Shown in pieces: positions 55,718 through 64,000 of a DNA stretch of 64,000 nt. The notes under the pieces are model-generated. The model was not told the origin of the DNA. It did no database searches and saw only the letters and a list, made by a program, of their open reading frames with translations. Source of the DNA: Craspedostauros australis (lineage: Eukaryota > Bacillariophyta > Bacillariophyceae > Mastogloiales > Achnanthaceae); assembly GCA_026770025.1 (NCBI GenBank), contig JAMXDE010000022.1, positions 930,001-994,000 on the forward strand, given 5' to 3'. The translations under genes were made by a program, and so were the position numbers. Position 1 is the first letter of the stretch. The number at the start of each line of letters is the position of its first letter.

Positions 55718-55732
55718 TTTACCGCGCTTCCC
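55718..55732 (-). repeat. Right TIR of transposon
   Basis: TTTACCGCGCTTCCC, followed by AT. Confidence 0.88.
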
Positions 55733-55734
55733 AT

Positions 55735-57797
55735 GGTTGCCGTTGCCATTGCCGTGAGCAACAATGCCTTGAACGAAAGACGATGGCGTGACCATGTCCG
55801 CTGATCTTCTGGCCGTCGGAAACCTGCGAACTGCCTGCCAATGTACAGTGCTTGTTAGGCGGCAGGGAGCAAGGAGATGTTTACTATGCATACGTTGGTT
55901 GTTCGCCGCAAGAGGAAAGCATCTCGGTATCGAGATTGAACACGGCATCAGAAACCGCCTTTGAGAAACGTAAGAAGTTGGTCTCGTTTCGGTTAGGAGC
56001 TTGCATCCGGTCAACATGTGCACCTACTCGTACGTGTGGTATGGCACGCCGCGAAGGAAGCTGATGCAACCGACTTCTACCTCCAATCCATTCGCAAACT
56101 CATCCCTATGAACAGTTAGGCACGCGCTCGACTTCGCATGCCATGTCGTGCGCTCGAGTCCCTTTGCATCGTTGGTCACGCTGCCCACGTTGATGATGAT
56201 GATGATGATGATGATGTGGTTGTTGTTGGTGATCACGTCTCTCTCTCTTGTCCCATGTCGCACACAAGCAACCACCGGATTCCACCAGCCACTTCTATTC
56301 TCGTCCATAGCCTTCGTGCATACGGCGCCAACCACTACGACAGTGCGTGCTGCGGTTGTGTGGATACACCACCAAACGGTAACCTTCGTTCGAATCTTCG
56401 TCCTCTTTGTTTGTCGTTCTACCCAACGGCCCAAGAAACTACGCGATTGATGAAGGAAGGCGAAAACCAATAGGACAGAATTCTCGTGAACACAGACGTT
56501 TGACATCTCATCATTTAGCCTGATTTGGCCTGAGCAACAAAAAGGCCTTGCTCCATACGACCACACGGACGAAATTGATATCTTGCATGCAGCCCTTCAC
56601 TTATGGACTCGGGTCTGAATACGACATTGATATAATATCACCGTGATTCGACAATTCATGTCAATTTGTTGGGAAGGATGGCGACTCCCAAGACGAATTC
56701 ATTGACATTTGTATGGAGAGCTTGGACATGAGGTACAAATGATCACTTCTCAACGTGCGCGGTCGTGACCGTACAAGAACTCGTAACTTCGAGCTCACGA
56801 ATAAGCACATGTCTGCGATGAGCGAAACTGCCTCATTTGCGTTGAGCAGATCACTGTTCGTGCATACTCCACAACACTTCTTCGCTGCTGAAGTGCTTGC
56901 AACACCAGCGTCAGTTTCCAGACATGAGCAACAAGAGAGAAGACAGAAAGGCGCCGAAGCCGGTATGGAGAATAGAGCCTCATTGGTGGAAACTGTTTCT
57001 ATCTGTGGGTGAACAATGAACATGCCTCGTACATCTTTCGTTTCCAACTCTCTCTTCGATGCACGAAACAAACAAGGGATCAATTACGAGCTGCATCGCC
57101 GTCGCCACCAACAACAGCCCAAACGTCATAAAATAAGACAAAGCAGGTTGCGTCTTGCATAGCTCGTACCGCTACTCCCACACCAAATAAAGGACCGTTC
57201 AATAAGCCGCTCCCTACATTCTCGTCTCTGCTCATAGTCGAGCCGATAGAACCAGCGACCACAACACAACTTCACAACCAACGAGGTTGCACGAGTATTG
57301 CAGAGCGACTAGACAGCGCTGTTGCTGATACAGTCACTAATACGTGCCAACGCAGTTTCGGACACCGAAATAACCGGCCAAGAAAACATAATTCGCATTG
57401 CTCCAAATCAAAACAAATCGAAACAAAGCAAGGAAAAGAAAGGAAACGAGCAAGGGCAAGACCAAGACACACGCAAGGCTCGATACCGCGCTGTGCAAAC
57501 AGAACTGAAGCAACAGATACTGTACAACTACGACTATAACAAGAGGAACACATCTGTACCAATAGCCAAAGGTTTCACAGACACAGTTGTTCCGACACAG
57601 GAATCCCAACTTGGACGAGACCCATTTCCATCCCAGTCGACAAACCAGCAAGGAAGCCAACCAACCAGGCATCAAGCAAGGAAGGAAGGAAGCAAGGAAG
57701 TAAGGAAGCAAAGAAGCCAACCAGCAACAGCATAATCCAGCAGAACGCTCATATAATCAATCCAACCACCAAAGCCCCTTCGACTACAATAACAATC
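55735..57797. other. Intergenic, 2 kb, no gene supported
   Basis: The first bases continue the P450 upstream duplication. A (TGA)n microsatellite lies at 56191-56216. The last 400 bp are purine-rich with AAG/GGAA runs, resembling a long leader of the next gene. Frames of 140-180 codons have no recognised content. Confidence 0.5.
56191..56216. repeat. (TGA)n microsatellite
   Basis: Eight to nine uninterrupted TGA triplets. Confidence 0.95.
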
Positions 57798-58334
57798 ATG
57801 GCGCGCTCCAAGCAACTGCAACAAGAACAGATCGATGACGGATCGGACACCCGTTCCTGCACATCCAACTCCACCTCCAGCACAGCCAAGTCGGTCCAAT
57901 TCTGCGAGCGCAGATCGGCGCTGGAGGAGATCCACCGCATCTCCAGACTCTCGAACTACACGGAGGACGAGCTGCGGGGCCTCTGGACCACGGAAGACGA
58001 GCGGCTGCTGCGCAAACAGGAGCTGCGCGATGCGCTGCAGGAGTGCAAGTACAACACGCGCCGCGAGTCCGACGATCAGTTCTCGAGGCTCGGTCTGCAC
58101 GACAAGTTCGGCGAAGGCAGGCGGTGCAAGGAGAAGTACCGCAAGAACGCGGCGCAGGCGGTCCTCGACGAGCAGGAGCTGCAACGTGAGGAAGGAACGG
58201 AAGACAAGGAAATGCTGGCGGACGTCTACTACATGTCCAACCACCAATCTCAGCAGCGGGCTCAGGATCAGGCCTCCAAGCTGCAGGCGGAGATCCGAGG
58301 CACTTCCTTCGATGCAGCTTCCACCGCATCATGA
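57798..58334 (+). CDS. Small diatom-family protein, second member (VQF / LW / VLDEQ signature)
   Basis: 178 residues, single exon. Order of blocks: an acidic Ser/Thr N-terminus; KSVQFCERRSALEEIHRISR (about 31-50); YTEDELRGLWTTEDE (about 54-68); SRLGLHDKFGEGRRCKEKYR (about 96-115); KNAAQAVLDEQELQREEG (about 116-133); and ADVYYMSNHQS. This is the fuller form of the family also seen at 3820-4485, which I know only from diatoms and which has no assigned function. It is charged and predicted helical, soluble, with no signal peptide. The repeated combination of an F-rich strand, a D/E-L-x-x-[LI]-W helix and a VLDEQ helix suggests one compact fold. The two members are far apart and on the same strand, so they are dispersed paralogues and not a tandem pair. 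Confidence 0.82.
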   Translation: MARSKQLQQEQIDDGSDTRSCTSNSTSSTAKSVQFCERRSALEEIHRISRLSNYTEDELRGLWTTEDERLLRKQELRDALQECKYNTRRESDDQFSRLGLHDKFGEGRRCKEKYRKNAAQAVLDEQELQREEGTEDKEMLADVYYMSNHQSQQRAQDQASKLQAEIRGTSFDAASTAS

Positions 58335-59291
58335 TGCTCTCATCATTCCAACAGACAGAGCTATCCTGCACTATCAGGGAACAACCAACATGATGGAGGA
58401 GCCGGTGAAGGGAGAGGGGAAGAATCCAACCACGGTCTAATTGCCCTCCGCAATACAAATGCAAGTGTGGGGGAACACAGCACAACATAGTAACACGACG
58501 CAGGAATTGAACAAACACGTGGTACGTTGGGGCAGTGCAAAAAAGGAACGCGTGAGGCGGACTGGCGAACCTTTCTTGGTGTCTGTGTCTGCGCGGTGAA
58601 TGCGCGCGCTTTGATGAACACAAAGGCGGCAACGACAACAGAGGCGAAGATCGCGCTCGGCAGTATTCGCACGGTTCGCTGCATCGCATCGTCCATCCAT
58701 CGAGTGATGAACATTGGCAGCGATGACACAACGCATTGCGTTGCATTCCATCCTGGGAGCAAGCATCGCAAGGGAGGTTGCCGATTCCGTCCAGTTGAAG
58801 GAGCGTACCGCAGCAGCACCATCACACAGAGAATCAGAGAGAAATCATAACTAACTTTAGGATACAAATTAGGCATTCAATGAACAACAACAAATGACTC
58901 GACAACCCAAGGAGACGAACGAGTGGGGTTGCAGGCACATCGGATCGTGTCATGACATGCCATGCCATGGAGCGCGACGAGACAATCGAGTTGTATCGTG
59001 AGCTACGACTATGCAACCTCCGCAACTCCTTCGACGGAAGTTGGGCCGTCCTTCTCTCTAGATTGAATTGTGATGTCTACTACCGATCAAGTCGTGGATG
59101 GAGGCGAACGCTCTTCCGTTGCTCTCCGCATCCACAAAATCAGCATCGCAATGACCAACAGCACATCATGAGGCGAAGATGATGGATCGACACTCGCAAA
59201 CAGCGTCGTCAACACACCATCCACACACAGACCAAAGGACCTCATCGATACTCCCACTCGGCATTCGAGTCCAAGTACTACTCCGTTCTTT
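58335..59291. other. Intergenic, 0.96 kb
   Basis: No convincing gene. Frames on the minus strand (58361-58876) lack recognisable content. Confidence 0.5.
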
Positions 59292-60317
59292 GTGTGTGGC
59301 AACAACATGGCCAACGCCGAAACAGCATCATCTTCGGCAGCAGCTCATGATTCCAAAACGGGCGCACCGTCACCAACTGGCAGACCGCCGCAGCCGATGA
59401 GCTTGGAGTTTGAATTCGAATGCGATAAGGACATCTCTCACCCGGTGCCATCATCCAGCACCTGGCATCGAGACGTTCAGGCGTCGTTTGATTCCAACGG
59501 TTTCGTCGTGCTGCGACGATACCTGTCCGCGCCACAGCAGAGGAACGCCCTGCAACAATGGCAATCCTTTTGTCAAGACTACTTCCAACGATGCTTTCAC
59601 ATAATGCACGACAACCATCATATTGACAGCCCATGCCATCGGCACGCAGATCCTCCACGCGACTACACCATGCAATGCGGCATGATCCACGGATTTCAAG
59701 AAATCGTCATGCGAAGCCCGGGACGCTACGAGCTGAGCCTGCTGCATGCGGCCGCGTCGTCACCGGCGTTGCAACATCCTGATACGAGCTGCATCGTCAC
59801 ATCGCATTTCACGGCGCTGTTGGAATTGCTGCTGGGGACCAAGTCCCTCAAGTTGTGCCATTTGTCGTTACTGGTCGCAACGCCCGACTGCGCCGACCAA
59901 TCCTGGCACTGCGACGGCGGACACGTCGACATCACGCAGCATCTGCCATGCCACGTCCTCAACGTCTTCATTCCGCTGCAGGATGTACCCACCGCGATGG
60001 GTCCCACCGAATTCCGACCGGGTGGGCATTACTTGTCTCGCAAGCTCAAGACCATGATGCTGGCCGCCGCGTGTCGCAAGACGTTGCGTCCACCCGTGTG
60101 TCCCGAAATGGATTTGGGAGATGTCGTCATATTCGACTACCGCGTGTTGCATCGCGGTCGTGCCAATCACCATGTCTCGAAGGATCGGAATTATCTCGTG
60201 CTGACCTACAGCCAGCCGTGGTTTGAGGATATACTCAACTTTCCCAAGAACAAGAGCATGTACGATCCGGCAGAAGTTGATGATGGAGAGCAAAGGTCTT
60301 CGAATCACACTGACTGA
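59292..60317 (+). CDS. Phytanoyl-CoA dioxygenase (PhyH)-family Fe(II)/2-oxoglutarate oxygenase
   Basis: 341 residues, single exon (Met at 59307 is a possible alternative start). The PhyH region begins with FDSNGFVVLRRYLS (about 66-79). The iron triad is visible as His206 and Asp208 in SWHCDGGHVD and His287 in VLHRGRANH. An Arg near 299 (SKDRNYLVLTYSQPW) would bind 2-oxoglutarate, and a GPTEFRPGGHY motif (about 237-246) is typical. The enzyme should hydroxylate a small molecule using oxygen and 2-oxoglutarate. The substrate is not evident; the family ranges from fatty acyl-CoA to secondary metabolites. There is no clear peroxisomal signal at the C-terminus (NHTD). The N-terminus is low-complexity and not an obvious signal peptide. 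Confidence 0.9.
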   Translation: MCGNNMANAETASSSAAAHDSKTGAPSPTGRPPQPMSLEFEFECDKDISHPVPSSSTWHRDVQASFDSNGFVVLRRYLSAPQQRNALQQWQSFCQDYFQRCFHIMHDNHHIDSPCHRHADPPRDYTMQCGMIHGFQEIVMRSPGRYELSLLHAAASSPALQHPDTSCIVTSHFTALLELLLGTKSLKLCHLSLLVATPDCADQSWHCDGGHVDITQHLPCHVLNVFIPLQDVPTAMGPTEFRPGGHYLSRKLKTMMLAAACRKTLRPPVCPEMDLGDVVIFDYRVLHRGRANHHVSKDRNYLVLTYSQPWFEDILNFPKNKSMYDPAEVDDGEQRSSNHTD

Positions 60318-60386
60318 ATGGCGGTGTGATGGATCTGAGATGTCCATGGCTATTCATAATAGTATACTAAAGTGGTAGACTCATAG

Positions 60387-60581
60387 TTACGGAGAGAGTA
60401 TCATGGAGCACGTGGAATGACTGGAGAACAAACATGGAAGCTTCCTGTGCCCGTCGCACACGATCTGCTGCGTCTCGTCCCCTTCAACGCACATCCAATC
60501 CGCTGAGCATCTCTGCCCAACTGGAACTGTGTGATGGCAGTACTCGATCGATCCGATGGACTTGACACCGTCGGGCGTCCA
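60387..60581 (-). other. Conserved second cysteine module beyond the stop codon
   Basis: In the same frame as the preceding gene and directly after its TAA, translation would give 64 further residues to a TAA at 60387-60389. They include EYCHHTVPVGQRCSADWMC and QQIVC. The decayed paralogue has CHHAIRRGKKCTADWMC and EQIVC at the same distance (16 codons) after TAV, also behind an in-frame stop. This shows an ancestral longer coding region. Confidence 0.7.
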
Positions 60582-61193
60582 TTATCCTACGGCTGTGAGT
60601 TCCTCGCAGCAACTCTTGTGTCTGCAGATGAGACTGTAGTAGACGCAGATATCGCCATTGTCGCAATCGTTGTCTTTCACGCATTGGCTGAAGTCATCGC
60701 CGATCCCGCTTACCACATCTTCCGTTGTGTTAGAAGGCTTGGTCTTGTCGCCCAGGCCGAACAGAACGCCGAGCACAACGCCGCTGACCATCGCAATGAG
60801 GAGGACGAACAAGACGACGATCAACTTGACGCGATTTTGCGCTTTCTTCTTCTTGGCCACAGCGTCCGATTCACCGGGATCCCCCAGATCGCAGACAGTG
60901 CCCTCGGTCCCGACCTCGGTTGACACGGCTTTGGGTGGATTATCGCCCGCGCCCATCCGCCTTCCCATCTCCGATCCATCCTCAGGACCCGTGATGCCAC
61001 GGGCAGCGGAGGAGTTGGTCTCGGGTCCATCGTCGCGGACGATGAAAGCTGGACGGCTTGGCGATGGAGACGGCATTGCTGTGCTCCTTGCCCATCGTCC
61101 ATGGATCTCTTTCGCTGCGAACTCTCCGCTGCTGCGTTGCAATTCTGTTGCCGCAGGAAAGGAAGTATTGTAGGTCGTACGGGTGCGAGCCAT
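60582..61193 (-). CDS. Cysteine-rich single-pass membrane protein
   Basis: About 203 residues from the Met at 61193 (an inner Met at 61076 gives about 164; sequence upstream of 61193 is GTATGTTTGT-type repeat and looks like leader). An N-terminal Ser/Pro/Gly-rich tail is followed by a basic stop (KKKKAQNR), one membrane segment (about 123-147, LIVVLFVLLIAMVSGVVLGVLF) and a short external module, DDFSQCVKDNDCDNGDICVY...CRHKSCCEELTAV. The cysteine spacing suggests disulphides outside the cytosol, giving type II topology. It is the paralogue of the decayed copy at 17604-18260. An in-frame TAA at 60582 ends the frame, but similarity to the other copy continues past it (see next entry). Function unknown. 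Confidence 0.7.
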   Translation of the reverse strand: MARTRTTYNTSFPAATELQRSSGEFAAKEIHGRWARSTAMPSPSPSRPAFIVRDDGPETNSSAARGITGPEDGSEMGRRMGAGDNPPKAVSTEVGTEGTVCDLGDPGESDAVAKKKKAQNRVKLIVVLFVLLIAMVSGVVLGVLFGLGDKTKPSNTTEDVVSGIGDDFSQCVKDNDCDNGDICVYYSLICRHKSCCEELTAVG

Positions 61194-61714
61194 GTGGGGC
61201 AGCCTGTTTGGCGCCACCAAGCACCATCTCCAGAAGTATGTTTGTTTGTATGTATGTCTGTTTGTATGCATGTCTGTTTGGACCATCGGCTTTGCAGTGT
61301 TTGTCTGTTCATTGCAGGTGTCTTCGTATCTTTGGAATGAAACGATTCTGAACTTCGGGTTCCCAAAGAACATCTCTGCTGACGCTTGTCGCATCTTTCG
61401 CTCCTCTCATTCGTCGAAGTCGCCTCTGTGCGCACTTGCCCAAGGCATCCGGAAGTACGCCATGAGCAACATGAGAAGCAGCAACGGTAGCGTAGCGGCC
61501 GAAGAATGGCGACGTGTAATATGTTCCTTCTCTAACAGTTAACACCATCCCCCAGGAGGCTTGACACTTCTTCTCTACCAGTACAAGTGCTCTTTGGAAT
61601 TGCGAGATGCTGTGCGCTACTGCATTCTAGGACGCCAACCACGCCACTCTTTCAGAATCTATGCGTCGTACCATGCGTTGCTGGCACATCGGTGACGATC
61701 CGTCGACTCGTACG
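61194..61714. other. Intergenic, 0.5 kb
   Basis: TGTATGTCTGTTTG-type repeats at 61237-61280. No gene supported. Confidence 0.5.
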
Positions 61715-63373
61715 TTACACCTCCAACCGCAGTAGCATCATTTCGTGGATGTCTTTCGAGAGATGCTCGACGACGGAATGATGCGGACCCAGCCCCATCC
61801 TGGAGTAGATGTTCTTGGCCAGACGGTAGTTCTGATCCGCGTCGTCCCATTTTCCCAGGCACACGTGGACGTTGGCCAGCATGTGTGCTGCGATGGCGAC
61901 GCTGGGATGCGTGTTCCCGTAGATGGCGACGCGCAGTTCGTACACCTGCTGGTACATGTGGCTGGCCTGCTGGTGCTGCCGTTGGGATCGCGTGCAGATG
62001 CCGGCCAGACGGTTGAATGTCTCCACCGTGTCGGTATGCCACGGTCCCAGGATTTGGAACTTGATGTCGAACGAGCGTTCATAGAACTGGGTGGCGGTCT
62101 TCTTGCCGGCGGTGGCGTCGCCCAAGGCGTCGAGGACGCAACTAAGCAGGAGCTGGCAGCTGTGGCGGGTGGATGCTTCATGTTCCAGCAACCGCAATGC
62201 TCGCTGCAGGGAGTCCTCGGCCTCTTCCTTGCAACCGCACTGGAGGCAGTACCGTCCCATCTCCAGGTAGGCCTTGGCGAGTGCCCTGGGTGAGGTCTCT
62301 CGCTTGGAATCTGTGGCAGTACCGACCTTTGTTCCCCAGTATTGCAGCTGTCGATGCTGATGCCCCGTGAGGCTGGGTCCGTTGGCGTGCTCAGCTTCCG
62401 TCAATGGCGGTGAGGCGACCGCTGAACCTTCCCACATCGAACTCAGCCTGTTGATGGACAACGCGGTGATGCCATGGGCGGCGTTGTACACATCACTTGC
62501 GAAATTGTGGAGGGACACTGTTGTTGACGGTGATGTTGGTGTTGCTGCTGGTACTTCTGATGTTGCTCTTGCTGCGGAGCTGCTGGGATACGCATCAGCC
62601 TCGTCTTGGGATGGCGACGAGAACAGGGATGACACGGCGACCGAATGAGACGCCCTGGAACCACGCTCGTGTCCGCTCTGCATCGTGTTGTCGGATGCCA
62701 TCCATTCGGAGCTGTCGTAGGACGTGAAAGACGACGAGTGGGTCAAGCTCACGGTGCTCTCCGTGACTGTCCACGCTCTGGCCTTGAGGGTCTCTATGTC
62801 TTCGTGGTTGCTGCTGTTGCTAGCAGTGCTGCCGTCGGTGACGACGCTGCTGACGGACGTTGCGACATCATCCAACGATCCGCTCATGAGGGACTTGCAG
62901 CGGATGTCGAGGCCCATCGGAGTCACGCCGCCGGCGATCAATGACTTCGATCGGCGGACGCATAAGCCGCCTCGACGCGCATGGGGCTCTGGATCCTTGT
63001 GGCTGCATCGCGAATGTGATTGCGATTGTGGCTGTGACTGCTGTCGTTGCTCATGATGGCCATGCTCATGATGGCGATGATGCTGACGAGAACTCGTGTC
63101 ATGGTGACGGCGATGGCCATTGCCTTCGGATACCCACCTCATCACAAGAGGGGCGGAGAGACTCTTCCTTGCGATTGCGGCCGGCGGCCTTGGCAATGGC
63201 GCCCCGATCGCCATGGCTGCGTCAAGCGCCTGCTTGGGTGGGAACGGTGGTGGGTGATGGGTGATGCCGTGGATAGAAGGGTTTATGAGCGCTCCGATTT
63301 TGTGGGGATTGTGCGATGCTGGAGCAGGTAGCCCGTACGAGCGTGGAGTGTGGCCTGTTCTGAAACGTTGCAA
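61715..63373 (-). CDS. TPR protein, kinesin-light-chain-like repeats
   Basis: 552 residues, single exon. An in-frame Met at 63214 (MAIGAPLPRPPAAIARKSLS) is an alternative start; the first 53 residues read like leader (His/Pro-rich). A low-complexity Ser/His/Gln region fills about residues 85-340. The C-terminal 200 residues contain four to five TPR units of the tetratricopeptide/kinesin-light-chain type: AKAYLEMGRYCLQCGCKEEA, RSFDIKFQILGPWHTDTVET, QQVYELRVAIYGNTHPSVAI, and NYRLAKNIYSRMGLGPHHSV. The GxxHP signature with long 42-residue spacing is the NB-ARC/KLC-associated variety common in algae. It presumably acts as an adaptor; partners are unknown. No membrane segment. Confidence 0.85.
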   Translation of the reverse strand: MQRFRTGHTPRSYGLPAPASHNPHKIGALINPSIHGITHHPPPFPPKQALDAAMAIGAPLPRPPAAIARKSLSAPLVMRWVSEGNGHRRHHDTSSRQHHRHHEHGHHEQRQQSQPQSQSHSRCSHKDPEPHARRGGLCVRRSKSLIAGGVTPMGLDIRCKSLMSGSLDDVATSVSSVVTDGSTASNSSNHEDIETLKARAWTVTESTVSLTHSSSFTSYDSSEWMASDNTMQSGHERGSRASHSVAVSSLFSSPSQDEADAYPSSSAARATSEVPAATPTSPSTTVSLHNFASDVYNAAHGITALSINRLSSMWEGSAVASPPLTEAEHANGPSLTGHQHRQLQYWGTKVGTATDSKRETSPRALAKAYLEMGRYCLQCGCKEEAEDSLQRALRLLEHEASTRHSCQLLLSCVLDALGDATAGKKTATQFYERSFDIKFQILGPWHTDTVETFNRLAGICTRSQRQHQQASHMYQQVYELRVAIYGNTHPSVAIAAHMLANVHVCLGKWDDADQNYRLAKNIYSRMGLGPHHSVVEHLSKDIHEMMLLRLEV

Positions 63374-64000
63374 TTCTGAGCTCTCTGCTGTCCACAGAAG
63401 ATTTGGATGATGCTCAGATGATGCTCAGATGATGCTCGGGTGATGCTAAGATGAAGCAACGAAACGATGAACCAAGGAGCTGATGGATCTGGTGGTGTTG
63501 GTTTCTGAATTGGCGAAACGGAGGGTGTCAATGCATCACGCCGTCTCTGATCCGCACGCAGATCACTCTTGTGCTGCAGGTACCTATTATACTATCTATA
63601 CTATCTACACTTGGGATTTGTATGGTGATCGCACAGTTGGCAATTGTATGGCAAGTACAAGTATCATTGATAGCACCTGTTCAAGTGCTGTTGCCAGATT
63701 CCGTGCCGTGGAACACGCCTGCTGCCGCCGATGTTCGCAAACAAACGCACACGCACACGCAAAGAGCATAGCAATCGGCATCCCATTGTCGCTGCTACTG
63801 CTGGTTCCACCACACACGCTGCTGTTGCCAGCGATGTCTTCGTTGGGAAGATCATCACAGCATGTTGATGGGTGGATGGGGATTGTTGGATGGATGGATC
63901 TATTTTCCGTTCTGTTGTGATGTTGGCTTCTCGTTCTGTTCTGTCGAAAATCTGGGTTCAACAAGACTTGCCCGTTGATCTTTACGTTGCCTCCGACGTT
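63374..64000. other. Right edge of window, no gene supported
   Basis: It contains GATGATGCTCAGATGATGCT repeats at 63411-63450 and frames without recognisable content on both strands. Confidence 0.5.

Larger units (their letters stand above)
49647..55732. mobile_element. PIF/Harbinger-type (ISL2EU-like) DNA transposon
   Basis: A 6086-bp element. The terminal inverted repeats are perfect over 15 bp: GGGAAGCGCGGTAAA at 49647-49661 and its inverse at 55718-55732. Each end is flanked by AT (49645-49646 and 55733-55734), consistent with a 2-bp AT target duplication, the length and sequence I associate with the ISL2EU group. It carries a spliced DDE transposase (minus strand) and a divergently transcribed three-exon accessory gene (plus strand). 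Both genes are open and spliceable as read, and the TIRs are identical, so insertion looks recent and the element may be autonomous. It landed in the upstream region of P450 copy 2. Confidence 0.85.

Overview
This is a nuclear window from a diatom, probably a centric (Thalassiosirales-like) species. The most diagnostic gene is an intact silicon transporter (6207-7862) with both EGxQ/GRQ motif pairs of the family. Supporting evidence is a diatom-style heat-shock-factor gene, two members of a small protein family I know only from diatoms, and short GT-AG introns. All exon joins given here were read by hand from splice consensus, phase and protein continuity. The centric assignment is inference. 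Layout: 1-16 kb holds an orphan protein running off the left edge, a small diatom-family protein, the silicon transporter SIT, a membrane-anchored RING-H2 ubiquitin ligase and an ankyrin-repeat protein. 17-32 kb holds a decayed copy of a cysteine-rich single-pass membrane protein, translesion DNA polymerase eta, the large eIF2-alpha kinase GCN2 (RWD, kinase, HisRS-like; three exons) and an HSF-type transcription factor. 33-44 kb holds a DUF1990 protein with a secretory-like leader, an orphan multi-pass membrane protein, a 1.4 kb non-autonomous DNA element, a mucin-like protein built on an 11-residue minisatellite, and a PfkB sugar kinase. 44.5-49.6 kb is a tandem duplication of a cytochrome P450 together with its upstream region. 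49.65-55.73 kb is a PIF/Harbinger-type (ISL2EU-like) DNA transposon inside the upstream region of the second P450. It carries a DDE transposase and a divergent 587-residue accessory gene. 55.7-64 kb holds a second diatom-family protein, a phytanoyl-CoA-dioxygenase-like enzyme, the less damaged paralogue of the cysteine-rich protein, and a TPR protein. Functionally the host genes are a mixture and not a pathway or operon: silicic acid uptake, stress and translation control (GCN2, HSF), lesion bypass, ubiquitination and oxidative metabolism. POLH/GCN2 and HSF/DUF1990 are divergent pairs. The least expected structures are: (a) the 38.7-40.1 kb element, with near-identical terminal inverted repeats and two same-direction arrays of exactly ten 20-bp units placed almost symmetrically from its ends; (b) the transposon, whose empty target site can be read from the duplicated P450 upstream region; and (c) two cysteine-rich paralogues whose conserved second cysteine module lies beyond an in-frame stop in both. 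I saw no tRNA, rRNA or CRISPR structure.
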